Origin: Sequoia sempervirens
Taxonomy: Eukaryota; Streptophyta; Pinopsida; Cupressales; Cupressaceae
DNA length: 64,000 bases
Assembly: GCA_007258455.2 (NCBI GenBank)
Contig: VDFB02018455.1
Location: 46,305 to 110,304, forward strand
Reading direction: 5' to 3'
This document shows, piece by piece, positions 32,391 through 44,034 of this stretch; positions within the stretch are counted from its first letter, which is position 1; each line of letters starts with the position of its first letter. Both the position numbers and the translations under genes were made by a program. The notes below the pieces were generated by a model. It searched no databases and was not told the origin of the DNA. It worked only from the letters and a program-made list of their open reading frames with translations.

Positions 32391-35300
32391 TGATACCCCT
32401 CATGTTGTTACTCTTTTGGATGGATTTCGTACTTGGTTGTGTGGGTGATCAGTTCACCATTTTGGTTGTGCATGGATTTATGGTTTGGTTGATTAGTTGC
32501 ATTAGATTTTACATATGTTGTTAAATGATACATTTCATGGTGATTATGTTACATGGCTATTTTGTAGTGTTCCTTAATATATATATGGATGTTGTGAGCT
32601 TTATGTTGTTATAATGTTTCATGTGGTTGGTAGTGCATCTTGGTGAAAGGACGGAGTGGCATCACTTGCTTGCAAGTGCCCTGCTGCCCTGCGATTACCT
32701 TTCATGGTGTGTTTGCTATGGTGATTTACATGCTTCATGACATTTGTTTCTATGCAGGACGCAGGTACAGAGTCTTGATTCCACCTGCTTCGGCAGGAGA
32801 GGGCGAGCATCAAAATAAACTCAACGGGATTGATGTTGGAAAGGAGTGGTTAGGAAAGAGTTCTTGTCCCAAGTTCGTCTTGTGTGAGTCCATTGTTTTT
32901 TTCGTTTTTATTTGTCCTTGTGGGTAATTTTATAGTATTGATTAATGTTTAGTTGTGATTTAATTAAATTTTGTTAAGTGTGATTTAATTAATTTTGGGT
33001 ATGTGTGATCAATTAATATATTTAATTGATAAGAGTTATTAAAGCTAATTATATTTAAATTGATTAAGTAATATTATGGTTTAAAAGGTTAATTTAAATA
33101 AAATATAGGCTACTTTGTTATTATTTAGAATGTGAGAATTGCTATTTTAATTTAGAGTTAATTAAATTGTTTATAAAGACTATATTATTATTATTTGAAA
33201 GTTAAATAAAATAAAATAAAAATAAAAAAATAAAAATTGATTTTTAAATTATTAAATTTCTTACATTGGTGATTTATGGGAAGTAGTGGGAATTAATGAA
33301 TGGCTATTGGGGAAAAATGATTCCCAGAAGGAATATGGGCATGGGTAACAAAAATTGGTTTGGAGGAATTTTCGGCTGAGAAGAGAGGGGGTTCTTTCTG
33401 TGTGTGGATTTTGCTGGTGAAATTTGGTGAAAGAATTTGGAAAAGGCTGTAGGGGTTTTTGGAATTTAATTTTGGCTGGAGGTGAATTTTTTGGAAAGAG
33501 CTTCGTAGCTAGAGGCTTCATGGCAAAGCTTGGCTCAAATTTGCTTCTACAGCCTACAGGAAATAGGTTCCTTTCTCTTTTTGTTTTGTTTTGTATTCTT
33601 TCCTATTTTAAAAAGATTGTTTGTTTGTGTATAAGGTTCGTTTGTGTCTTTGAAGAATTTTCTATAGAGAGTATTGTTTCCAGCTGCTGCCATTAAAATT
33701 TTGTGTTGCCTCTATAGGAAATTATACAGCCAAACTTAGAGAATCTAATTAAATAAAATTCTTGAATTAGAAGCTCTGAGGAAACAGCAGAAAAAGAAAA
33801 CCTCTGTAGATTTTAATCCAAAACCCCGCTGTTGAGCAGAGGAATTTAGAAAATATTTGTGCAAGGAAAATTGGGAAAAAACATAGGAAAAATTAGAAGA
33901 GATATTGTGCAAATTTCTTATTGCCTGTGGATAGCTATGATGTTTCATTTCCTCATTTATTCCATCTCTCTGAAAGTAAAATTAAATTACTAATTGAAAT
34001 TCTTGGTAGAAATTGATGTTCCTTAGTGTTCTTATGTTTGTGAAATTAAAACTAATATATTTATACAGATTTATATATATATATATATATTCTAATCATA
34101 AACTATATATTGAGATTATCTGTATACCTGTAGAATTGGTTTGTATTCCATCCGTATAGAATTAACGAGTTAATTTTTTTAAAAAAATAAATAAATAAAT
34201 AAATTTTTAAAAATATATATATAGAAGACTGACAAAATTTCGTACCTTGAAATTCGTCAGAATATATATATATAGTGTTTTTATAAAAAAAAATTAATAG
34301 AAAAATATATATATTAAATGAAGTGTGGGGGGGCACGGCTGTTATCATACCCCCAGCGCAGTCCAAAAAGCTGTGCACAACAGTCCAAGGACTGCTGCGC
34401 AGTAGTCCTTGGGACTACTATACGCAACCCTTGGGGGCTGCGTCCTCCCCTATGGGGAAGTACATAGCCTCCAAGTGAGGCATACATGTTTTAAATGTTA
34501 TATATATAATTTAAATTCGTTATTATTATTATTATTCATTGGATGACAATAAATTTATTTGGTTATATATATATAATTATTTATTTATATAAAATATTTT
34601 GTCATGTTAATGTAATTGTTAAAATTTATAAATATATATTTATATATGTATGTATATATAATATGATATATACATATATATATATATATATGTGCTAAAT
34701 CTTGGAATAATATTTTGTAAGTTATTTATAATGATTGTATATTTAACTTATTGAAAAAAAATAGAAATAAATGATTTGTCAAATTCATTTGAATGTTTTC
34801 AATTAGTGAAACAAACTAAGGAAATTAATGGTTGAATTTTGTGATGGAGTGTTCTTGTAGTGTGATATTTTAATCTGACTTGTGTTTTCCTGTAATAATT
34901 CAACTTCTTGTTATTGAGTTCTTTTTGTTGAGTCTCTTGAGTTGAGTTATCAACATGCGGGTTTCTTAAATTAGTCAACTTATTATAGGAGATAGGGTTA
35001 GTGTTATAACTTCCAGAGGTTTTTGAATTGGGTGTTTAAATTATTGGGGCTTCTATGTCTGAATCTTGACTCCATTTTCTTTATGATTGTAACCTTGAGT
35101 TGCATTATTTTGTGTAAATTATTGAGTCATATGATTATGCAAGATGGGTTTCCTCGCGATTATTTATTCTGTGTTTAGAGAACTTGAGAGTACAATTCTT
35201 TGATCTTGTTGCACGTTAGGGAATTCTAGGGAGAGTGGCTCTATGTGGGTGTCGACGTACAAAGGGGTTGTTAGGATAACCCATAGTAGAGTTAGTGTAA

Positions 35301-36421
35301 AAAGTGAAAACCTAACTAATTAATTAGGGGATGGGTAGTTAAACACTAAAAGATAATGATAGATACCTGGCTCGCCTGTTAGGGCTTCCAAAGACTAAAG
35401 GTGGCCGAGAAGGCTGTGGTTGGCATAATCGTGATCTTGTCTCCATGAGGAATGCACGATTCTGCATGAGTCACCCTATGGGGCGGCACCTTGAGATAGG
35501 CAGTCAAGATAACCATAGATGGAGGTGGCACCTTGTGATAGGATTTCAGGATAATCCATGAAGGCCATGCGATGACACTCTCCTCTAGCCTTCCTCTTAG
35601 TTGTTTTTAACTGGAATCCTCTGGAAGTGGTTTATTGTTTGACTTGGAGTCATTTGTTGTCATGTTTTGTTAGTAGACTTTTGTTGTCACATTTCCTTTG
35701 TGTATGAATTATTTTTCCATGTTTGGTGTTGAGTCATATGTGTTACTTTTGACGTCTTGGTCAGGAATTCCTTTCTTAACTACTCCTAGCACAGGGGTGG
35801 TCAGGTGGAACGTGCTTCACACCCCATTGGGTTTCCCATTCAGCAGTCGTACCTTCAGTGCAGAGATTGTGGTGATAGTTTCTTCTAGATTTATGTTCCT
35901 TCAGATGTATACATTTGTACTTTATTCATATCTTGTAATTGTATTGTAACTCGCCCATGCGTTGGGATAATGTATCTTGTAACTTGGATAAATGGTTATT
36001 GGTATTTAGTTTGTAACATGATGTATTGTTATAACACACTTTGTAATTCAAAACATTATTCACAGATGTAATTATATATATTTAATGTTGATATGTTGAG
36101 TAAATTAGTTCTCATTATTTCCAAGTTTTATTGGTTATGTAATCTTGTTTAGCATATGTGGTTCATTCTTATTTTAATGCTTAGTGTTTATCACTTTTAT
36201 ATGAGAACTCATCTCTGTGGAAATGAATGTTGGACTAGTTAAGTTTGTTAATGGGTAGTTAACGTAATGTCTCTTCGTGTACCCCAAGGGACTTAGGAGT
36301 TTAGTATGTATTTGTAATTATGTTAGTTGCAATTGATAAAATAGTACTTTTACTTTATGTTTTAAAAAAAATTTGTTGTGTAGTTAGTTGTCCTTTGGGG
36401 TTTGCGCGACGGGGTGTTACA
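32391..36421 (+). repeat. 3' LTR of element A (4031 bp)
   Basis: Collinear with the 5' LTR. Structural modules: start stem 32642-32705 (right arm decayed to CCTTTCAT), UUCG hairpin 32784-32797, GC island 34325-34475, multi-hairpin module 35230-35583, TAGCACA/CGTGCT box near 35784, terminal stem 36281-36292 with 36390-36401. The LTR ends GGGGTGTTACA at 36421, followed by GAAACTATG of element B. Confidence 0.95.
35230..35583 (+). other. Multi-hairpin LTR module, A 3' LTR
   Basis: Closed by GGAGAGTG (35230-35237) and CACTCTCC (35576-35583). Hairpin 3 is intact here (ATGGA with TCCAT). Hairpin 1 keeps TGTGGG but its partner has changed to CCCATA. It has exactly the same length (354) as the 5' LTR copy. 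Confidence 0.7.
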
Positions 36422-37290
36422 GAAACTATGAATCTCTGGAACATTATTGGGTGTTGGAAAATCAACAATGGCCTAGATATTTGATGGATCCATTATAATA
36501 ACTGCACCTGAGATGATGTGCCCCAAGTATTTCACTTAAGTTTTGTAGAACTCACACTTAGCCAAATTTGCAAACAACTGATTATCCCTCAAGCATTGCA
36601 ATACCTGTCTCAAATGTTCCTCATGCTCCTCCATTGATTTAGAGTAAACTAGGATCTCATCAAGAAACACAAGCACAAATCTATCCAAATAGGTTAGGAA
36701 AACTCCATTCATCAGGCTCATGAAAACTGATGGTGCATTCGTCAACCCAAATGACATAACAATGAATTCATAATGTCCGTAACGAGTGCAAAATGCAATT
36801 TTATGAATATCAGCTTTGGCTATCCATAACTGATGATGGCCAGAATTAAGATCAATCTTGGAGAAAACTTGAGCTCCTTTTATCTAATCAAACAAGTCAT
36901 TAATTCTCAACAATGGATATCAGTTCTTAATCGTCACTTTGTTAAGCTACCTATAATCAATGCATAATCTAATTGAGCCGTCCTTTTTCACAAATATTAC
37001 TGGTGCTCCCCAAGGGGAAACACTAGGATAGATGAATCCTTTTTCTAGAAGTTCCTCCAACTGCAAATGCAGCTCATGCAATTCCTGAGTTGTCATTCGG
37101 TATGGAGCCTGAGATATAGGCTCAACTCCAGGTATAAGGTCAATCCTGAAGTCAATGTCATGCTTTGGTGGCATCCCCAAAATTTCACTCAGAAAAACAT
37201 TAGAATATTCCTTAAGAAGAGGGTAGTCATCCAATGAAATCCCTTGACTTTCTCCCAAATCCAAGTCATTTATAGACACGACAAACAACT
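36422..37290 (-). pseudogene. Element B reverse transcriptase, split by element A
   Basis: On the minus strand: DIDFRIDLIPGVEPISQAPY, then [56 protein letters not shown] and [15 protein letters not shown]. The catalytic pair reads DE instead of DD, which should kill activity. It continues to LAKCEFYKT and then PEIHSF, where element A is inserted at 36421/36422. The rest of pol resumes at 23549. Several stops are present (for example near 36950 and 36535). Confidence 0.9.
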
Positions 37291-37800
37291 AAAACCCCTA
37301 TCTAAAACACCTTTTTAATTGCATGGTTGAGATCAATCATAGTGAGATAGGTCTTTGTATACCAATGATCTCAACCTCATTACCTGAATCATCAACACAA
37401 TGCACAACCTTGCGTCGACAATCAATTATGGCACGGTGGGCACTCAACCAATCCATACCTAGAACCACATCATATGAACCAAGAGGTAGGATTCAAAGAT
37501 CCATTGTAGTCACGAGTGGCCCAATTTGCAAATTACAACCTTGAACAAGTGACTCAACTGCTACCTTTTCCTCGAAGGCCAATTCGACTAGCCACTTAAT
37601 GCCTCGCCTTGCTTCCACCAGTCTGCAATGCTCTACTACTAAAGGAGAGATAAATGAATTTGATGCTCTAGAATCAAAGAGAATGGAAATTCTAGTGCCA
37701 TGTAACACACCTAATGTCTCAACTATAGTGCCATGATGTTCAGCTTGATGGTTGTCCACTATCACAAACACCCGATGTGCTCTACCTACATCACCCACTG
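37291..37800 (-). pseudogene. Element B aspartic protease
   Basis: On the minus strand: GRAHRVFVIVDNHQAEHHGT, then ISILFDSRASNSFISPLVVE. The catalytic motif reads D-S-R where the family has D-S-G, so the site is altered. It continues with KVAVESLVQGCNLQIGPLVT and, in another frame, the GMDWL...LIDC region around 37420. Confidence 0.8.
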
Positions 37801-39063
37801 TCAGCTCAGATGCAACTGGTCTCTAATTAAATCCTGTAGTGCTCCTTTGTGGACACTATCTGGCAATATATCCATGTTTCCCACAAGAGAAACAACATGT
37901 GCCTCATCCAAATCCTCTGACACTGGACGGTGCACTTGACTGTTGAAAACTACCTCGAGAAGGTGCCGACTGTGTGCTCTGTGCAGGCTGCTCAAAATGA
38001 TCCTGCCTAATTTGTTGCCAACTTTGGTTCTTTCTGCTCTGAGATCTACCACCCTACTAAGACTATGATTTGTTTTGTTTGGGTTGTGACTGTTGCTGCT
38101 GCGGCTGTGGACCACCCTTAGAGGGTGCCCAAAAATTCTTGGAAGACCTTGCAACTTGAGGCTATCCACCTCTAGAACCAAAACTTGATGTCGGGGCACT
38201 GTCAGACTGAACTCCTGTGTGACTTCCCAATGCCATTGCCAAGTTTTCTTCTACCAGATGAGCCTTCTCAACAACTACCTCCATTGTCCTTGGATTGAAG
38301 ACTCAAACTCCGCGACTAATTCAAACATTTAAACCCCTGACAAAGTGTTGTACAAGCATTGCCTCATCGTTACCAATCCTTTCATATTGCTTGAGCTCAT
38401 AAAACAATGCTCATATTGTTCAACAAAAATTTCCATCTATCTTAACTCATGGAATTCATTTGCTCTATGTTGCCTCCAGTGATTAGAAAGGAAATGGGCC
38501 CTGAATCTCTCCATAAATAATTCCCAAGTCACCATGCTGATGTCAATATGTAATTTTTGTTCTTCCAGCCACCACCAGGTGGATGCGAAGCCTCTGAGGT
38601 GCATGATGGCACACCTAGCCCTAGTATTATTACCATAGGGATGTATAGAAAAGCATCTATCTAGATCGATCAACCATGTTTCTACCTCCAGACCCCCACC
38701 AGAACCATCAAATGTGGGAGGTCGTGATCTCAATAGGCCTCTCATGTGACTTGCCACTACTGCATCTTGTTCTATTGTTATCTCCCCACATCTTGGTGAT
38801 CTCTCCCTTTCCCTTTCCAACAGTTGTTCTTCCACTGGCCTAGGGCCTAAACGACCCAAAATCTCCTCAAGTAGATGCTGCAACTGTCCACCTTCAAGAC
38901 CTCGTTGTTCCGGGTTTTGACCACCACCTGCCAGATTATTTTGGGAACTTTGTCGTTACTCACACTCTGAACCATGGGAACTCGAAGGTGATGGAATTTG
39001 TTGGTCAACCCCATGGCCACCACCTCGGCCTCTTCCTCAGCCACGACCTCTACCTCGAGGCAT
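37801..39063 (-). pseudogene. Element B gag
   Basis: The minus-strand ATG at 39063 starts MPRGRGRG with a stop soon after. The capsid part lies at 38883-38437: EEQLLERERERSPRCGEITI, then RPPTFDGSGGGLEVETWLID, RCAIMHLRGFASTWWWLEEQ and SMVTWELFMERFRAHFLSNH. Downstream are a Gln/Ser-rich linker and a zinc knuckle region near 37870-37900 that is broken by frameshift. Very similar to gag of element A, which allows stop codons in A to be interpreted. Confidence 0.85.
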
Positions 39064-39162
39064 GATCTTGCACATCAATTGAGGGGTACATGTAAGATCA
39101 AGAGTTAAACACAAAGGTTGCCTAATAGACTCAAACTACCTAGAGAACCCAACGTTTGCAAA

Positions 39163-39180
39163 CCTTGGCTCTAATACCAA
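39163..39180 (-). promoter_or_regulatory. Primer-binding site, tRNA-iMet type, element B
   Basis: On the minus strand TTGGTATTAGAGCCAAGG follows the 5' LTR end by two bases. It differs from the element A site by C-to-T in TATCAGAGC. Confidence 0.85.
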
Positions 39181-39202
39181 GTTGTAATGCCCCATCGCAC
39201 AA

Positions 39203-39317
39203 ACCCCAAAGGACAACTATTACCGCAATTTTTTTTTTTGAAACAATTAAAGTGTATAAATTAATGTATACATTAGATTTAAAAGATTACAAGTTATTCA
39301 CCTAAGTCCTTTGGGGT
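39203..39317 (-). other. Terminal LTR stem, B 5' LTR
   Basis: ACCCCAAAGGAC (39203-39214) and GTCCTTTGGGGT (39306-39317) are perfect 12-bp inverted repeats with about 90 AT-rich bases between. In the B 3' LTR the arms are 6782-6793 and 6886-6897, with one changed base. Confidence 0.75.
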
Positions 39318-39327
39318 ACACAAGGTG

Positions 39328-39502
39328 CACTAATACATTTTGAACCATTTTTTGACAATAGCTCATCAGAATTCTGACGGCTATGCCAGCCTGGAATTTT
39401 GATGTTTTAAATGCTGTCAAAATTTTGATGTGAAAATAGTGACAAACAGCCATCGAAATTCCGACAAACTGTCATCAAAAAATGGTTCAAAATGTATCAG
39501 TG
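39328..39502. mobile_element. 175-bp CACTA-type MITE with 28-bp TIRs
   Basis: Terminal inverted repeats start CACTAATACATTTTGAACC and match over 28 bases with one difference (CACTA left, CACTG right). Subterminal copies of a motif like ATCRAAATTCYGACRG occur in both directions, typical of CACTA elements. The B 3' LTR lacks it at the matching position near 6908. Flanking GTG/GTT may be the 3-bp target duplication of the CACTA superfamily with one change. There is no coding capacity, so it depends on a transposase elsewhere. Confidence 0.85.
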
Positions 39503-39975
39503 GTTACATTACACAAACTAACCCTTAACAAAAGTTGATAGACGTAATTCCCAATTCCATTAATGTAACCCATTCATTCACTTATCTTCAATTTTGAAAA
39601 AAATTCATAAATGATAAAGAAATATGACAAAGTTAAACCAATATGAAAACCATACACTTATGCATAATAAAATAAACATGGAAATGCAATGAACATATTT
39701 CCACAGATACAACATGAACATTAAATGATATTTACAATCATAGTTCAAGAAAGAATTACATAGTATGATAACACATTACATCAACTTCCACTACATCTCA
39801 TTGAATAAATACATAAGTTTACATTCTAAGACTTCCCCACACATGTGGGAGTAATACATCAATACAAAAGTACAATTGTAGTATTAAATATACATCTAGA
39901 AACATGGTGAACTTTGGATTGAGTTGTATCTAAAAAGTACTACACATTTGTTGATAGGGGACCCAACAGGGTGCG

Positions 39976-40006
39976 TAGCACGTTCCACCCGACCACCCCC
40001 GTGCTA
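39976..40006 (-). other. TAGCACG/CGTGCTA hairpin, B 5' LTR
   Basis: TAGCACG (39976-39982) and CGTGCTA (40000-40006) are perfect 7-bp arms around a C-rich loop (TTCCACCCGACCACCCC). Solo LTR D has the same arms at 46677-46683 and 46720-46726 around a longer, different loop. Confidence 0.65.
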
Positions 40007-40160
40007 GGAGTAAATAAGGAAGGATCCTCGACCAAGTTCATCCAAACAAAAAGCCAACAAGACTCAACTCCAAACAAGAAAGGCATGAAAACAAAAAGGA
40101 AAACACAACACCAAAAGAACAATTCTAGAGGCTTGCAAAGATAACAAAAACAAGGGAATG

Positions 40161-40531
40161 CTAGAGGAGAGTGTCATTGCACAGTCCTATCATGGGTTAT
40201 CCTGGCTGCCTTTCTCTAGGTTTCGACCCCCATCTATGGTTATCTTGGCTACCTCTCTAGGTGCCAGCCCCATAGGGTGAATCGTGTGGAACCATTAACC
40301 TCTTGTGGAGACGAGGCAACAATCTTGCCAACCACAGCCTTCTCAGTCCACCCTTAGTCTTCAAAAGCCCTAATGGGTGAACAAGGCATCATTACTTATC
40401 TTGTTAATGTTATTACTACCCATACCCCCTAATTCATTTAATTAAGTTATCATTTATTACACTAACTCTTATGTGGGTTATCTTGACAACCCCTTTGTGT
40501 GCTGGTGCCCATGAAGAGCCACTCTCCCTAG
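40161..40531 (-). other. Multi-hairpin LTR module, B 5' LTR
   Basis: Closed by CTAG-A-GGAGAGTG (40161-40173) and CACTCTCCCTAG (40520-40531), 12 pairs with one bulge. Inside, on the plus strand, ATGGG pairs with CCCAT and CTATGG with CCATAG. The third unit TGTGGG faces CCCATG and needs a wobble pair. It is 371 bases long. Confidence 0.7.
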
Positions 40532-41149
40532 AAACCAAAACACAAAACAAAGCTCCAAGGGGATTGTACCAACACAAGGAAATAAAAAATCTCAAAACGG
40601 AGACATACGTGAGGAAAAATCATCTCGCCAATAACCACATGCATAAAATACTCACTAAATACATACAACCCCAACATAATTCCAAAATAAAAATTACAAC
40701 CAAATATAGATAAACATCAAATCCACAAGACATCTTAATAAACAACAACTTTCCCATGTCTCTAGAAGCCTAAAACCAATAATCCATAATTCCTACAGAG
40801 GGTTAAACTATCTTGATGGTCCCCACAAGTCCATAAACCAACTCAAGCAAAACAAAAATTGACTCAAGGAAAATTAAAGGATTAAACAACTACACAACCT
40901 CAAGACTCAGTTGAAATCACGAATTTAATATAACTCAACAAGCACAATTTTAAATAACTTACTGCACGATTTCTACCATGAAACAATCAATTTACCCAAT
41001 CTATTTAATCTGATAAAATCACTCAAATTGAATTTAATAAAATATTCATTTTCAATTTTTCCAATACAAGATGAAATCGAGCATTGAAACTAACATTCTA
41101 AGTATTTTTATATCTTTTCATCCAATACACACACATGTATACATATACA

Positions 41150-41280
41150 TATACATACATACATATATATATATATGTACACAAATATATGTATATATAC
41201 ATACATATATACATATATATATTATATATTATATTAATATATATATATATATAATAAATATATATATATATATTAATATA
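41150..41280. repeat. AT/TATG-rich microsatellite in B 5' LTR
   Basis: Long runs of TA with ATAC/ATAT variants. Open frames of Tyr/Ile repeats on both strands here are artefacts of the dinucleotide repeat. Confidence 0.9.
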
Positions 41281-41344
41281 AAACAAGTTAAATAAAAAAT
41301 GAAATTTATAAATTAAAATTTATATAATAAAAATAATTTACAAC

Positions 41345-41525
41345 CTACTGGGGAGGCTACGAACTTCCCCATATGGGAGGCCGCGGTCCCCCCAAGGTTG
41401 CGTACAACAATCCTTGGACTGTTGTGCGTAGCGTTGGCAGGCTGCGTACAACCCCACCATATATACAAAGGTCACCAAAAATAAGGAATGGGAGGGTACG
41501 AAAATTACCAACACCCTCCCCAATT
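41345..41525 (-). other. GC-rich island of B 5' LTR
   Basis: Counterpart of 19531-19735, flanked by AT-rich LTR sequence. Contains CAATCCTTGGACTGTTG and a CCATATGGGAGG-like segment shared with element A islands. Confidence 0.6.
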
Positions 41526-41636
41526 TTTTTCTTTTTTAAATTTCCCAAAATAAAATTAACAAAACCTCCTTAATTTTTAATACGAATTCTTTTCTTTTTT
41601 AAAGAATAAAATATACAATTCCAACCAGCATATAAT

Positions 41637-41667
<31 letters not shown>

Positions 41668-42361
41668 AAACAATCTGATTTTCTCTCAGACCAAGTACAG
41701 ATCTGAACATATAACTAATTTTATTTTAAACACACTTTCTTTTTAGAAGTGAAATTCAAGGAAGTATTTTCAACAGGATATTATTTTCCCATTTTGACAA
41801 CAATTTTTTAACAATAACACAAATTTATTTTCTTCAGCAAAATTGTAATTTCTCCAACCTAGTATTTTGACAACTAAAATAAATTGAAGAAGAACAAGAG
41901 GGTTTCTTTTTCAATCAACAAAATACAAGCTCTTTCCTTATGTTTGAAATCAAATTTCAACTTAAACCAAGATAGAAAACCAAAACATTTCTAGTAAATT
42001 TTCAAACCCTCTCAATTTTTTTTTTAAACAAAATAAATTTTCACAAACACAAAATTCCCTTAATTATGATCACCAGTTCAACATGGAAAAGAAGACTATA
42101 ACACCCCTCCATTTTTCTCTTTTGATCAAACAATATTTCACTATGCATGTTTATTTTGTTATCACTTTGTTTGTGGAACTTGGTTACTTTTGACTACTAA
42201 TTGATAAGCGAAGTAAACATTATGTTTTAATGTGATTAAATTATATTCAGATATTATTATTGCATGTCTTGGATTATATTAGCATGTATGCGAATTATTG
42301 ATGCTTAATGATTTTGATTATATCATTGATGTTAGATGCGTTAGTTAGTAATATTGTATGG

Positions 42362-42426
42362 GTGAAGGGGACGAGATCACATCACTCGCATGCAAGCGTC
42401 CTGTGATTCCACGATTTCCTTTTCAC
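42362..42426 (+). other. LTR-start stem, solo LTR C
   Basis: GTGAAGGGG (42362-42370) pairs with CCTTTTCAC (42418-42426) over nine positions, two of them G-U. Element A and B have GTGAAAGG/CCTTTCAC here, so both arms have changed while pairing is kept. Confidence 0.6.
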
Positions 42427-43869
42427 GGTGTATTTTAATATATATTAAATGCATGTTTCGACACTCGCATTGTGTGCAGGATGCAGGTACATAACATCAA
42501 CTCCACTTGGTTTCACAAGTTTGAGTGTGTCCATTGACCAATGGTATCGATTGGGAGATAGTAACTAGGTTTTCTGTGTCAAACCATCACCCTAGTCATT
42601 GTGTGTCATCGGGTTTGTAGTTGGGCTCAGTTATTTTATGTTGTTAGTTTCCTCCTTGGCTTTGTATTTAAAATTGCAAGTTAAAAGTGATTAAATGGCT
42701 TTTGAAACTTATAAATGATGATTGTTTTGCCTTATTGAAATGTTGGAAAATTAGCGATTAATTAATTAATTTAATTTAATTAATAAAATAATCTAATTTT
42801 GAATTAGATTTATTTTATTGAATAATTAAATTAATAGTGATAAATTAAACCAATTTGGTTGGGTTGGCATCTTTAGATTTTTGGATTAAGTCAAAAATTA
42901 GAATTATGCTTTATATTTTACTCCTAGAAATAAAGTTGAAAAATAATGTTATTATGAATTGTTGAATTATATTTTGTTAAAAGAAATTTATTTGACCTTG
43001 GGGTTGTAAATAATTTTTATTTTAAAAGAATATTATGCAAATTGCAATGGGAAATGAAAATTGTTCTATTAAATTGTAAAAATAAAATATCTAGTTTAGC
43101 AATAAGTTTTGGTGGGTGAGTTCAAAATTAGGGGTTTGACAATTTGGAGAAGGAATTGCATAAGGTAATTCATGTTTATTTTAAATGGGAAATTTTGAAT
43201 TTTGGAGAGCAAAAAAAACTTGGTTTGAATTCTTGAAAAAAATTCTTGGTTTGATTTTGGGTGGAGAACTTGGAGGAGGCTAAAATTGTGGAATTGAAGG
43301 AGGGCTTGGAATTCTCCATTGTTGAAAGCTTCCAAATTTGGAGAAAACACAAGGTTCCATCATTCTTTCTTCTACTTCTTGCTTTCTTTTGAATGAGGTT
43401 ATATGATTGAAAATGTAATTTTAGATTCAATGAAATTCATGGAAAAGCTCTCAAATTTGCAAAATTATAGATAGATTTGGAAATGGAAACTAAACAAGAA
43501 ATTTACACCAAGAAATAGAGAAAAAAATCAAAGAAAGCTCTATTTTAGAACTAGACTTTGAAAACCCATTTTGTTGTTTTGAAAATAAGTTTTATTCTTG
43601 AAATGGGTTTGGATTATTTTCACAATTTGAGTTTGAAATCAAAATCTGGGTATATATATGTGTAAATATACCCATGCATATCAATACATGGATATATTTA
43701 CACATATATATACAAATATATATTTATTATATTTGAAATTTTAGATTTTGGGATAAACCTAGAAAAATGCCCTGTATTTTTGCCATAGTCAATGGCTGTG
43801 AAAAAAAAAAAAAATTGTTTGTTGTTGTGGGGTGGGCAGTCAAACCCCACCTCCACCACACAATCCATG

Positions 43870-44034
43870 GCCATAAGCCACAGACTGTGTGAGGAACACA
43901 CAGACCATGGCCGAAACGACCACGGGTTGTGTGAACCCCACACAGGCCGCAACTGTAAGCCACGGACTGTGTGAAGCTCACATAGGCCGCGGTCAAAATG
44001 ACCACAGACTGTCTGAGGCTCACACAGGCTGCAG
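43870..44034 (+). repeat. Four tandem ~42-bp hairpin units in solo LTR C
   Basis: Units at 43870-43909, 43910-43951, 43952-43991 and 43992-44034 share the pattern ...ACCAC.G.YTGTGTGA..(C)CACACAGGCCGC. Within each unit TGTGTGA-like and TCACACA-like words face each other across 3-6 bases, for example TGTGTG-AGGAA-CACACA in unit 1. This makes the GC-rich island of C. The minus-strand open frames through it (43698-44077) are repeat-driven and not called as genes. Confidence 0.75.

Larger units (their letters stand above)
23550..36421 (+). mobile_element. Element A: complete Ty3/gypsy chromovirus, 12.9 kb
   Basis: Two LTRs (23550-27594 and 32391-36421) enclose a tRNA-Met PBS, gag, protease, RT, RNase H, integrase, a chromodomain and a polypurine tract. 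Both LTRs start TGATACCCCTCATG and end GGGGTGTTACA. The element interrupts element B's pol gene in the opposite orientation. The flanks show an imperfect duplication (GAAGCT left, GAAACT right, each one base off the LTR edge). LTRs look nearly identical by eye, with mostly C/T and G/A differences, so it is younger than B. Coding regions contain two frameshifts (about 27915 and 30155) and many TAG/TGA stops, so it is not autonomous now. Confidence 0.95.
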
